In this document: positions 33,176-41,135 of the stretch, piece by piece
Layout: each line of letters starts with the position of its first letter
How positions within the stretch are numbered: position 1 is the stretch's first letter
DNA from: Fidelibacterota bacterium
GTDB taxonomy: Bacteria; Fidelibacterota; Marinisomatia; Marinisomatales; SCKK01
DNA: 64,000 nucleotides
Assembly (NCBI GenBank): GCA_004124475.1
Contig: SCKK01000017.1
Location: 1-64,000, forward strand
Direction: 5' to 3'
Program-made: the position numbers and the translations under genes
The notes under the pieces: generated by a model
Seen by the model: only the letters and a program-made list of their open reading frames with translations
What the model was told of the DNA's origin: nothing
The model's database searches: none

Positions 33176-34582
33176 TTACTCCTTGCGGTCCAGCACCAAG
33201 ATAGATTGCTGTCGAGCCAAATTCTTCATTCCAACATAAACCACATATTCACCGGGTTCCACCCCGGTAAGCACTTGGGTGTAAGTAGGGCTCATGAGCC
33301 CTATTGTTACTTCCCGTTCTTCAGCAAATCCCTGTTCCGTTAACGCAGGAGCTATATAGACAACAGTTTTTCCGTCAGGTGTATCGAGAATGGCCTTCGT
33401 TGGTATGCGGATAGTGCTGTCCACCCGCGCTACAGCAAATTTCCCCACCGCATACCCATTACTCTTGAGAAGATAGCCCGGATTTGATAATCGCACTTCT
33501 ACTGTGCCTGTTCGAGTTATTGGGTCTTCGGCTGGGTAAACCACCGAATTTTCCACGAGCATACCGGGCAACATATCGGGATACATAATTCTTTCAATAT
33601 GATTGTTGTTATTTCGCACGTACTTCGAGAGGTCACTTTTTACCCATATGTTGGTTTGGTCATTTTCTGACAAAAAATGTATTCGATTCCGCCATCCTTC
33701 ATAAAACTCAAATACGGTGGGTGAGAATTGGGGGAATTCGATCAACACAGGATCGCCTTGTTTAATGAATGGAAGGTCTTCATCAGACACCGCGAACTTA
33801 ATCCGAACCCTATCCAACTGATCCACCCGAAAGATCTTCTGCCCCTTTTTTACGTATTGTCCCGGGTAAATATGACGTTCCGAAACGTGTCCGTGAATGC
33901 CAGCACGGATCGTGGTATACCCTACCTTGGCTCGCATCAATTGCACCTGTGCCACTGCCTGTTGATACATTTTATTGACTCGATCGAATTCAGATGGCGT
34001 TATGATACCATCCTGATGAAGTTGAGTCGATCTCTTCAGTTCAGCATGCAGGAAAGTAGAGTCAGCAAGGGCTTTCACAAGTTGTGGGCGAACGTTAGAA
34101 AGGTCCAATTGTGCAAGTACTTGACCTTTCTTGACATAATCCCCTTCATAAACATACATCTTTTCCACGAAGCCATCCACGCGGGCGTAGACATCATTGC
34201 TCTGGTACGGTTCGATCCTTCCCGTATAAGTGGCCATATTTACAACGGGTCCCTGATCTACTTTCCAGGCTTTTACCGCTACAGGACCTGTAAACTCCGG
34301 AGGAAATAAATCAGCGGGGGTGAGGGCCGGTTGAATCCAATTGATATAGAAACTGGCAAACCAAAATATGAAAGCTGCACCAAGAATATTGATTGTCCAT
34401 TGACGAAGAACCAGTTTCGATAAATAGAATTGTCGAATCGTACTTAGCCATTTTAAAAGATTTAATTTCGAAAGTGGGCGTATCCTCTTACTTTTCCGGC
34501 CTATCCGAACGATAAACACAAGAGCAATAACGATCAATAAACCCACAAGCAATTGCGGCCAACTCTCTTGAATGAATTCCAT
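33176..34582 (-). CDS. RND efflux membrane-fusion (adaptor) protein
   Basis: A 468-residue HlyD/AcrA-type adaptor. Unusually it starts with two hydrophobic segments (WPQLLVGLLIVIALVFIV and WTINILGAAFIFWFASF), where most adaptors have one anchor. The lipoyl/hairpin part is split as usual: IEPYQSNDVYARVDGFVEK, YEGDYVKKGQVLAQLD, a coiled coil, then GYTTIRAGIHGHVSERHIY. Beta-barrel and membrane-proximal parts (RVDSTIRIPTKAIL, VEPGEYVVYVGMK) follow. It precedes the permease gene by four bases. Confidence 0.92.
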   Translation of the reverse strand: MEFIQESWPQLLVGLLIVIALVFIVRIGRKSKRIRPLSKLNLLKWLSTIRQFYLSKLVLRQWTINILGAAFIFWFASFYINWIQPALTPADLFPPEFTGPVAVKAWKVDQGPVVNMATYTGRIEPYQSNDVYARVDGFVEKMYVYEGDYVKKGQVLAQLDLSNVRPQLVKALADSTFLHAELKRSTQLHQDGIITPSEFDRVNKMYQQAVAQVQLMRAKVGYTTIRAGIHGHVSERHIYPGQYVKKGQKIFRVDQLDRVRIKFAVSDEDLPFIKQGDPVLIEFPQFSPTVFEFYEGWRNRIHFLSENDQTNIWVKSDLSKYVRNNNNHIERIMYPDMLPGMLVENSVVYPAEDPITRTGTVEVRLSNPGYLLKSNGYAVGKFAVARVDSTIRIPTKAILDTPDGKTVVYIAPALTEQGFAEEREVTIGLMSPTYTQVLTGVEPGEYVVYVGMKNLARQQSILVLDRKE

Positions 34583-34740
34583 AATTATCTTGATTCCTTA
34601 ATCATTTTATGTTTTTGATTTTGTTCCTGATATTTGCCCTCGTTAGATACATCTACTATCTCTCCTTCATCCTCCTCAAGGAAATTCCTACAGTGCAATA
34701 ACACGTTTTCCATTCACTCACTATCTACCCCAAAATCGGT

Positions 34741-36126
34741 TCATTCTTTGCTAGTATATATCGTACCTATAGTTTTCTTTAGTGCCATGACTGCAACATT
34801 ATAATCAGAAAGCGCACGATAATATTTAACCTCTGTTTTAAGATGATCTACCTGAGCATCCAGCACGTCTTTAACAACCCCTTTCCCTTGTTCCAGCCTC
34901 TGTTTTTCAATGCGGAGACTCTCCTCCGTTTCGAGAATTGCGATTTCTGTCACTTCTATCTGCTTTTCAGCTTCATTGATTCCAAGGTAGGCCGAATAAA
35001 CCTCTTGAGAGATTCTCTGTCCTAATGCTCTCTGTTTGGCCTCTATTTTCTTGAGAATAAGCTCTTCTCTCTCGATCTTGGATCGGACAATACCACCAGT
35101 GAAAAGAGGAACCGAAATATTTACCACGACCGCAGCGTCATCCCGAAAATCGGGAGAGATGTCGCCATAAGCTCCTTTGTAGAACCCCATAAGCGACAGA
35201 TTGGGCAATCGTGCGGATTTGGCTATCCTTACTTTCTGAAGTTGTGACACCCCTAGAGCTTGAATAGATAGATATTCGGGATTGGATTGTAACGCCTGAT
35301 CAATGCTTTCCTGCAGCGAGAATTGGGTGGGGCCGTATTGAAGCACTCCAATGATATGTAATTCGTCGGTCACTTTCCTACCCATGAGTGAATTCAGAAG
35401 ACCATGAGTCCTTTCGATGCTAAAACGAGCCTTGATCAGATTCTGTTCGATATCTGCCAACCTTGCATTGATCCGAAACACATCTACATTCGTTGCTTTG
35501 CCGACCTCCAGCTGCCTCTCCACAATGCGCTTGGCTTCTGTTAAGCTTTCCACCGCCTTCTGATTGGCTTCAACCACTTTCTGCAACTGCAGGGTCTTGT
35601 AGTAAGCCCTGACTATGACAAACACGAGGTCGTTAGTTTTACTTTTGAGATCAAGTTCAGCTTGATCCATCATTGCTTCCTGAAGCTCTATCCCGGCTCC
35701 AATTCTCCCGCCGGTATAAAGGGGCAACTTAACCTTGATACCGCTATTGAAAATGTTTGTATTGAATTGTTCCTGGAAAAAATCCAGCATACCCTGAGGC
35801 ATTGGAAGAACCTGTTCAGCCGTAGGGATATCCATATGTCGAGGTAAAAGCAGTTTATCTTCTACGGGAAATACTTCATAGCTGGCAAATAATTCTAATC
35901 GCGGTAATCGTTGTCTTGCCGCGACAGTTCGTCCTGTTTCCACCACTTCCACGTTGATCTTCGCTGCAGTTATGCCTGCATTATTCACCAGCGCTTCCCT
36001 AATAATGTCCCTTAAATCCATGGGAGATTTGTCTACTTGGGCATGGCTCGCGTTTAAGAAAATAAATGTAAGAATCATCGTTGGAATTAGCGGCGAAAAC
36101 CGATTTTGTACCCTTAATTTCTTCAT
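34741..36126 (-). CDS. TolC-family outer-membrane efflux protein
   Basis: A 461-residue outer-membrane factor with signal peptide (IPTMILTFIFLNASHA). Two homologous halves of long helices and beta strands are visible: DIIREALVNNAGITAAKINVE, and in the second half SIDQALQSNPEYLSIQALGV, with LPLYTGGRIGAGIELQEA and VPLFTGGIVRSKIEREEL marking the two beta-strand edges. It would be the exit duct for the adaptor and RND pump encoded next. There are 158 bases between it and the adaptor. Confidence 0.92.
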   Translation of the reverse strand: MKKLRVQNRFSPLIPTMILTFIFLNASHAQVDKSPMDLRDIIREALVNNAGITAAKINVEVVETGRTVAARQRLPRLELFASYEVFPVEDKLLLPRHMDIPTAEQVLPMPQGMLDFFQEQFNTNIFNSGIKVKLPLYTGGRIGAGIELQEAMMDQAELDLKSKTNDLVFVIVRAYYKTLQLQKVVEANQKAVESLTEAKRIVERQLEVGKATNVDVFRINARLADIEQNLIKARFSIERTHGLLNSLMGRKVTDELHIIGVLQYGPTQFSLQESIDQALQSNPEYLSIQALGVSQLQKVRIAKSARLPNLSLMGFYKGAYGDISPDFRDDAAVVVNISVPLFTGGIVRSKIEREELILKKIEAKQRALGQRISQEVYSAYLGINEAEKQIEVTEIAILETEESLRIEKQRLEQGKGVVKDVLDAQVDHLKTEVKYYRALSDYNVAVMALKKTIGTIYTSKE

Positions 36127-36289
36127 TAGACTCTACTCGCAATAAAAATAACATTCAGGGTCATTAGATAACCTCCCCAATTGAGTTGTAATTTAAGAGT
36201 TCTACCCTCCTTATCGAAAAAACTATGGTGATACTTAAAGAGTATAAAAAATGGCATAAGTTAATGTGTACTATATTAGGGAACATCTT

Positions 36290-36679
36290 TCATTGATGAG
36301 ACCCAACCTGTACTTCTTTCGGAATCATGTTATCATTTTTCACAACTTCCGAATCGTTACTGTTCAAGGTCAGCTTAAACCCTATTTCTTCGACAGCTTC
36401 GATCAGTGTCTCTGAACTTACTTTGGATTCGTAATATTCAATGACAACCATTCCCAAGGCAGACAAGTCTGTCACAGATTTGACTCCAGGAATCTCTCTG
36501 ACTTTCACGGTAATAAAACACACGCAACATTCGCAATCAATTCCATCTATCTGCAATATCCGAGACTTTTCTTCACTAAGATCAGTGTCCGGAGTTTCTG
36601 TTATTTTGCTTTGCTGCTGCGCGGAAATGCAGCTGACCCCAAACATGAGAAACAAGGAAACCAATATCACTGTTTTCAT
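36290..36679 (-). CDS. Secreted HMA-like (MerP-like) protein with CECC motif
   Basis: A 129-residue protein with signal peptide (VILVSLFLMFGVSCISA) and an HMA domain: RILQIDGIDCECCVCFITVK, VKSVTDLSALGMVVIEYY, and LIEAVEEIGFKL. The motif is DCECCVC, four cysteines in five positions, instead of GMTCxxC. It starts 15 bases after merA. It is possibly a periplasmic Hg(II) carrier, or for another soft metal, added to the mer operon. A Cys in the signal peptide (FGVSC) could be a lipobox alternative. Confidence 0.82.
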   Translation of the reverse strand: MKTVILVSLFLMFGVSCISAQQQSKITETPDTDLSEEKSRILQIDGIDCECCVCFITVKVREIPGVKSVTDLSALGMVVIEYYESKVSSETLIEAVEEIGFKLTLNSNDSEVVKNDNMIPKEVQVGSHQ

Positions 36680-36694
36680 TTCAACCGCATGATG

Positions 36695-38338
36695 TCAAAT
36701 TGCGCAGCAAGAGAGTTGTGCCACATCCTTTCCAAATGTGATGGCAGCCAACTTGATGCCTTCTGCCATGGTCAAATAGGGATGGAACATATCCACCAAT
36801 TCTCTGACTGTTATACCATACTTGATGGCCAGACTGACCTCCATGATAAGTTCAGCACCCTCTGGAGCTAGAATCCTTGCTCCGATCAACTTATCCGTAT
36901 CAACATCTCGAATCAGCTTAATGAACCCTCTTGTATCGCGAGCTGCGATGGCCCGGGGTACATAATCAAGTGATAGCGTTGATGTTTCCGCATTAATTCC
37001 CCGAGCTTTCGCTTGATCTTCATCCAGCCCGACACCCGTGACTTGAGGATCCGTGAAGATCACCCATGGTAAAACTGTGTAATCACTTTTCACTTGATCA
37101 CCAGTGAGCGCGTTTCGTGAAGCCAACTGGCCTTCGTATGCAGCTGTGTATACAAACATATTCTCACCGAGAACATCACCAGCTGCATAGATACCGGGGA
37201 CAGAGGTTTGAAGTATATCATCCACGATGATTGATTTATTCCCCTTCAGCTGTACACCTATCTCCTCCAAACCCATGTGAGCAGTATTAGGGGTGCGACC
37301 CGTGGCGACAATGAGTTTTTCAGCCATAAATGTTTTGAATTCACCCCTCACTTTTGAATCCACTGCTATATCGCCATCCTGTTTGTAGACTCTCAAAAAA
37401 TTGTTCCCCGTAACGATATTCAATCCTTCTTCACGCAGATATTCCGTCAGAGCTTCTGTCAAATCAGCAGCTTCGGAGGGCAGGATACGGTCAGAACGTT
37501 GGAGGATGGTCACGTTGCTTCCAAAACGAGCGAACATCTGAGCTGTTTCCAAAGCGATATAGCGCCCTCCCATTACGATAATCGACTCAGGCAGTTTATC
37601 CAATTCGAAGGCTTCCTCGTTTGTCAGGTAGGGAACATCATTCAGGCCTTCAATCTCCGGGATATGTGGGCGAGCTCCAGTCGCAATAAGGATCTTATCT
37701 CCTTCAATTATTTCACCATTGACTGTAATTGAGGTTGGTGAGATTACTTTGGCTCTTCCCTTAACCAGCCGAAAGTTTTCCATGTCTTTGATTATGTTGA
37801 TGTACTTTTCCTGGCGTAAGTCCTGAACCATGGAATTTTTCTGGTTTATCACAGCTCTAAAGTCGTTGATTGAGCCATCCGTCTGAATTCCAGGAAAGGG
37901 ATTGTTTTTTGATCGGTGTAAGGTTTCGGCTGCCCGGATCAGATTTTTGGATGGTACACAGCCTACATTCACACAGGTTCCGCCAATGGGTAGACCGTCA
38001 TTAATCATGGTTACTCTTGCACCTTGCTCCTGAGCTTCAATGGTCGCAGCAAAAGCAGCGGATCCACCACCAATTATAATCAGGTGTTTTGGTGATCCAT
38101 TTTCCACGTTGTCCTCTTTGAGAAAATTAGTGACCTGGTATTGCCCCGTATCATTAACCATCCCAGTGATTTCTTTAGCGGATATTTTATCAGTTGCATA
38201 ACTCACTTCAGCTGATCCATTTCTAAAGCTGACATTCTTTTCCACAATGCCATCTGCATTCAGGATCTTAGCAATGCTAGTGGCACAATGGTCACAGGTC
38301 ATACCTTTAATATCCATTTTAATCGTATTTATCTTCAT
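36695..38338 (-). CDS. merA: Mercuric reductase
   Basis: A 547-residue flavoprotein that reduces Hg(II) to Hg(0) with NADPH in the cytoplasm. Domains: N-terminal HMA (about 1-70, IKGMTCDHCATSIAK), FAD-binding GGGSAAFAATIEAQEQGA, redox-active disulfide in GGTCVNVGCVPSKNLIRAAE, NAD(P) binding VMGGRYIALETAQMFARFGS, and the pyridine-nucleotide-disulfide dimerisation domain. The C-terminus ends QLSCCAI, the vicinal Cys pair needed to receive Hg(II), diagnostic for MerA. It follows merT-HMA by 26 bases. Confidence 0.97.
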   Translation of the reverse strand: MKINTIKMDIKGMTCDHCATSIAKILNADGIVEKNVSFRNGSAEVSYATDKISAKEITGMVNDTGQYQVTNFLKEDNVENGSPKHLIIIGGGSAAFAATIEAQEQGARVTMINDGLPIGGTCVNVGCVPSKNLIRAAETLHRSKNNPFPGIQTDGSINDFRAVINQKNSMVQDLRQEKYINIIKDMENFRLVKGRAKVISPTSITVNGEIIEGDKILIATGARPHIPEIEGLNDVPYLTNEEAFELDKLPESIIVMGGRYIALETAQMFARFGSNVTILQRSDRILPSEAADLTEALTEYLREEGLNIVTGNNFLRVYKQDGDIAVDSKVRGEFKTFMAEKLIVATGRTPNTAHMGLEEIGVQLKGNKSIIVDDILQTSVPGIYAAGDVLGENMFVYTAAYEGQLASRNALTGDQVKSDYTVLPWVIFTDPQVTGVGLDEDQAKARGINAETSTLSLDYVPRAIAARDTRGFIKLIRDVDTDKLIGARILAPEGAELIMEVSLAIKYGITVRELVDMFHPYLTMAEGIKLAAITFGKDVAQLSCCAI

Positions 38339-38364
38339 CTTTATACCAATACCTTTTCCAAATG

Positions 38365-38979
38365 TTAATGAACCGTTGATTCGTAACCAGCGTTCCTGGT
38401 TGCTTCAATCAGGTCTTTAGTAGACACTTTCGTCGGATCATATCTGACAATAGCATTCTTGTTCTCGAAGCTTGCACTCGCTTCGATAACACCTTCGACG
38501 CGGGCCAGACTCTTTTGAATTGTCACAGGACAGGTCGCACAGGTCATTCCAGGCACATCCAGAACCACCTCTCTTGTATGAATATTCAATACCACTGCAT
38601 CAGCATCACTTGCAAACAATACAGGTGTTAAGTACGGCACTGCAAGTAAACCTAGGACTAGAATCGTAACTATCCATAATGAGATCTTGTTGATCTTATC
38701 TGACTTTGGATTGGCACAGTAGCTGCCCGGTTCACAGGCTTCAGCTTTTGGTTTGCTGTAGATACTATAAAAGGCGTATCCAAGTAAAGCCAGGGTGATA
38801 CCCATTAAGTAGGGACGGAAGGGTTCCATTGCAGTTAAATTGCCTACCCAGGCACCGCCGGCTCCTAATCCGAGCAACAGCAATGGTCCCACACAACAAA
38901 CCGAAGCTGCAATCGCAGCAAGGATAGCACCAACCAGTCCTTTGTTAGATGATTTTATTTGTCTTGAATCATTTTTCAT
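38365..38979 (-). CDS. merT: MerT-type mercury transporter fused to a C-terminal HMA (MerP) domain
   Basis: A 204-residue protein that imports Hg(II). Helix 1 has AILAAIAASVCCVGPLLLL with the CC pair. The loop before helix 3 has CEPGSYC, the cytoplasmic Cys pair. After helix 3 a MerP-like domain reads VLDVPGMTCATCPVTIQKS, FENKNAIVRYDPTK, LIEATRNAGYE. Such MerT-P fusions pass the ion without a separate MerP. ATG 38979 (GAGG seven bases before) is preferred to TTG 38991. It is the first gene of the mer operon after merR, with a MerR-type dyad at 39020-39039. Confidence 0.93.
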   Translation of the reverse strand: MKNDSRQIKSSNKGLVGAILAAIAASVCCVGPLLLLGLGAGGAWVGNLTAMEPFRPYLMGITLALLGYAFYSIYSKPKAEACEPGSYCANPKSDKINKISLWIVTILVLGLLAVPYLTPVLFASDADAVVLNIHTREVVLDVPGMTCATCPVTIQKSLARVEGVIEASASFENKNAIVRYDPTKVSTKDLIEATRNAGYESTVH

Positions 38980-39019
38980 TTTGTACCTCAATTTTCAGTT
39001 ACATTTTATTGGTACTACT

Positions 39020-39039
39020 CCTTGTACTAAGGTACAGGG
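39020..39039. promoter_or_regulatory. MerR-type operator before merT
   Basis: The dyad CCTTGTACTAAGGTACAGGG has TGTAC and GTACA arms around a 4-base centre, just like the GTAC-N4-GTAC core of merO. It lies between the end of merR (39052) and the merT start. A possible minus-strand -35, TTGATA, overlaps the merR stop, with TTAGTA 19 bases on as a weak -10. The 19-base spacing is typical of MerR-controlled promoters, but the dyad is not centred between these boxes, so the promoter itself is uncertain. Confidence 0.7.
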
Positions 39040-39051
39040 TTCCCTGGTTTA

Positions 39052-39456
39052 TCAAATTTCTTTTTCAAAGGCATCTAAAATCGGACAATCACCTTCCGGA
39101 CCAACCCCATGACAACTTGCGACCAGGGTTGATAAAGCTCTCTTGATTTGTTTTAACTCCCGGATTTTATCTGAAACAACTTTTATTTTTTCTTCTGCTT
39201 TTTTTCGTACATCTTCACACGTTGAAGAAGGATCTATACGTAAATCCAACAACTCCCTTATCTCTTTTAAAGAAAAGCCGTGCCGTTTTGATATCACAAT
39301 AAAGTGGAGGCGATTAATATCTTTATTAGTATAGAGGCGATAACCTGCTTGTGTGCGTTTTGGTTCTGGAAGCAACTTGTTCCGCTCGTAGAAGCGGATT
39401 GTTTCTATGTTTAATTTTGTTTCTTTTGCAAGCGTTCCAATCGTGAAACTGTTCAT
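39052..39456 (-). CDS. merR: MerR-family mercury-responsive regulator
   Basis: A 134-residue MerR protein from ATG 39456 (GGAAGGAG upstream). The helix-turn-helix and wing are typical: FTIGTLAKETKLNIETIRFYERNKLL and RTQAGYRLYTNKDINRLHFI. A long dimerisation helix follows. The three Hg(II)-binding cysteines are in the right places: Cys in SSTCEDVRKKAEEK, and Cys residues in VASCHGVGPEGDCPILDAF. It bends the merT promoter open on binding Hg(II). Confidence 0.95.
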   Translation of the reverse strand: MNSFTIGTLAKETKLNIETIRFYERNKLLPEPKRTQAGYRLYTNKDINRLHFIVISKRHGFSLKEIRELLDLRIDPSSTCEDVRKKAEEKIKVVSDKIRELKQIKRALSTLVASCHGVGPEGDCPILDAFEKEI

Positions 39457-39481
39457 ATTGATCTCCTTCCAATAGTACAAT

Positions 39482-39510
39482 ATAATACCCTGTACTATAC
39501 TACAGGGCAA
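39482..39510 (-). promoter_or_regulatory. merR promoter with MerR box
   Basis: On the minus strand TTGCCC (39510-39505) and TATTAT (39487-39482) are separated by 17 bases, a good sigma-70 promoter. The dyad CCCTGTACTATACTACAGGG (39488-39507) fills the spacer, with CCCTGTA and TACAGGG arms resembling those at 39020-39039. MerR therefore probably represses its own gene here. Confidence 0.75.
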
Positions 39511-39518
39511 GAAGAATC

Positions 39519-39707
39519 TTTCACCTTTGGGGTGTACTTGGTAAATAATGGACTTACGAATTTTACATTCTCTTTAATGCGGAGGAGCTCTGTGTATGTT
39601 CTATATCCGACATACATCCAAAACAGGAAAAACACTACCAACTATTATTTTGGCAATTATTTTTGGTTTTTAATACAAAACATCTTAATATTTTTTGAAA
39701 TTGGGAG
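39519..39707. repeat. 189-bp dispersed repeat, copy 2
   Basis: Matches 9926-10114 in the same orientation with scattered mismatches and equal length. It abuts the merR promoter, so the region left of merR may be a recombination point, and the mer block may have been inserted beside this repeat. The remaining bases to 39798 show nothing else. Confidence 0.8.
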
Positions 39708-39798
39708 ATTAGGGAAAGAATCAAAATAGAGCACAGAAAGCGTAAGAAGAGTATTTTTGCCGAGCAGAGCAACGACCTTTTAAGTCTATGTGATCATT

Positions 39799-40755
39799 TT
39801 ATTCCCTTCCCATATTCCTCATCATTCCCGGACCTCTTCTACCCATCATCCGTGCTCTGGCGGCAGGCATATCAATCTGCATCCCGATACATTCCTCTCC
39901 CACCATATCCATCATCCGCCCCATCATACCCATGCAATTCTCTCTTCTGCCGGCGACAATAGATTCAAGATAATAGACAACAGCCCACAATTGGGATTCG
40001 TCCAGCACATCATAATAAGATGGCATTGGAGTCCCCTCCATTCCTGTCACTAATAACCGGTAAATATCTTCCGGTTTATCTCCCATCTTTCTCGGCATTT
40101 TTGTTAAGTCTGGCATCAGCACGGAGTTTCCTTGACTGTCGCGTAATTCATTAGCGGAAGGACCGTCACCTTTACCACTTTCACCGTGACATTTCACGCA
40201 TCCAGCATCTCGATAAAGTTGACCACCGGAGGATATCAATTCAGTTGTCCTTCCTGGCGGGTCTGGAACAACAATAGCTTCGTTCATCGATATTGCCTTA
40301 CCTTCAAAACGACCGGAAAATGTTTTAATGTATTCAACCACTGCCCACCGTTGTTCATCTGTAAGGTGCAGTTGTGCCAGCATTGCAGTGCCTCTGACTC
40401 CGTTTGTAATACTATGGTATAGATCACTACTGAAAGGCAGGGAACCAGGATAGGTACTCTTGAATTTATACTCGCCCCGCGTGAAGTTTCCGGGTTTAGT
40501 CTCAAACCGATGTGCTTCCTTGCCGTTCCCATCCCCATTCGGTCCATGACAAACAACACAATTCTGATCATAGACCTGCTGACCTATCTTGAGATCGGTA
40601 GTTCTGTTGTTACTCCTCAGAAATGACTCGTTATCCGCTTGAACAAATACAATTGTGGATACACTAATGAAAATCACAATGATTATCCATAGGATCCTTT
40701 GGAAAAGTAGGTAGATCAGTCCCTTTTTCGTACCCCAATAGTTTCCATTTGACAT
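39799..40755 (-). CDS. Dihaem cytochrome c with Met-rich tail
   Basis: A 318-residue protein. An N-terminal hydrophobic helix (IIVIFISVSTIVFV, about 23-37) is anchor or signal. Two cytochrome c domains follow, with haem sites CVVCH (about residue 66) and CVKCH (about 189) and possible axial Met in GTAMLAQ and GTPMPSY. The last ~55 residues are unusual: many Met and Arg (MGMMGRMMDMVGEECIGM, RARMMGRRGPGMMRNMG), maybe a copper site. It overlaps the DsrE-like gene by one base (TAATG). It probably accepts electrons from sulfur oxidation. Confidence 0.85.
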   Translation of the reverse strand: MSNGNYWGTKKGLIYLLFQRILWIIIVIFISVSTIVFVQADNESFLRSNNRTTDLKIGQQVYDQNCVVCHGPNGDGNGKEAHRFETKPGNFTRGEYKFKSTYPGSLPFSSDLYHSITNGVRGTAMLAQLHLTDEQRWAVVEYIKTFSGRFEGKAISMNEAIVVPDPPGRTTELISSGGQLYRDAGCVKCHGESGKGDGPSANELRDSQGNSVLMPDLTKMPRKMGDKPEDIYRLLVTGMEGTPMPSYYDVLDESQLWAVVYYLESIVAGRRENCMGMMGRMMDMVGEECIGMQIDMPAARARMMGRRGPGMMRNMGRE

Positions 40756-41075
40756 TAGAATGTCAACAATCGATCACTGTGACGAACGATTTCATACAGA
40801 TCTCTCATCGTTGACAGCGGACAAATCTCTGACCCTTTTTCATTTCTGATTTTCAGACAGGTACCACAGGCATAAATCCTGCCTCCCTTATCGACAAATT
40901 TCTGCATCTGTATTGCGACCACAAACTCTCCCTCATGTAACGATTCACATTCTACACCCCTGGCGAGTAAAAATACTTTGACATCATCGCCTTCCTTTAA
41001 GGCAAATACTCCCAGCCTGAAGACATTCCAGACTATTTCAGCGTCATTTGAGGTGATCACTATTCCCAGTTTCAT
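40755..41075 (-). CDS. DsrE-family sulfur-relay-like protein
   Basis: A 106-residue DsrE/DsrF-fold protein: KLGIVITSNDAEIVWNVFRL, GDDVKVFLLARGVECESL, and GGRIYACGTCLKIRN with a Cys-x-x-Cys pair near residue 76-79 where DsrE-like proteins carry the sulfur-binding Cys. It is located between an SQR-like gene and cytochrome c, so it probably carries sulfane sulfur. It is coupled by one-base overlap to the cytochrome gene. Confidence 0.8.
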   Translation of the reverse strand: MKLGIVITSNDAEIVWNVFRLGVFALKEGDDVKVFLLARGVECESLHEGEFVVAIQMQKFVDKGGRIYACGTCLKIRNEKGSEICPLSTMRDLYEIVRHSDRLLTF

Positions 41076-41135
41076 TAATATTTCCTCTTTATCAAGATTT
41101 CCCTGTGTCTCAGTGACTCTGTGGCTACATAAACA

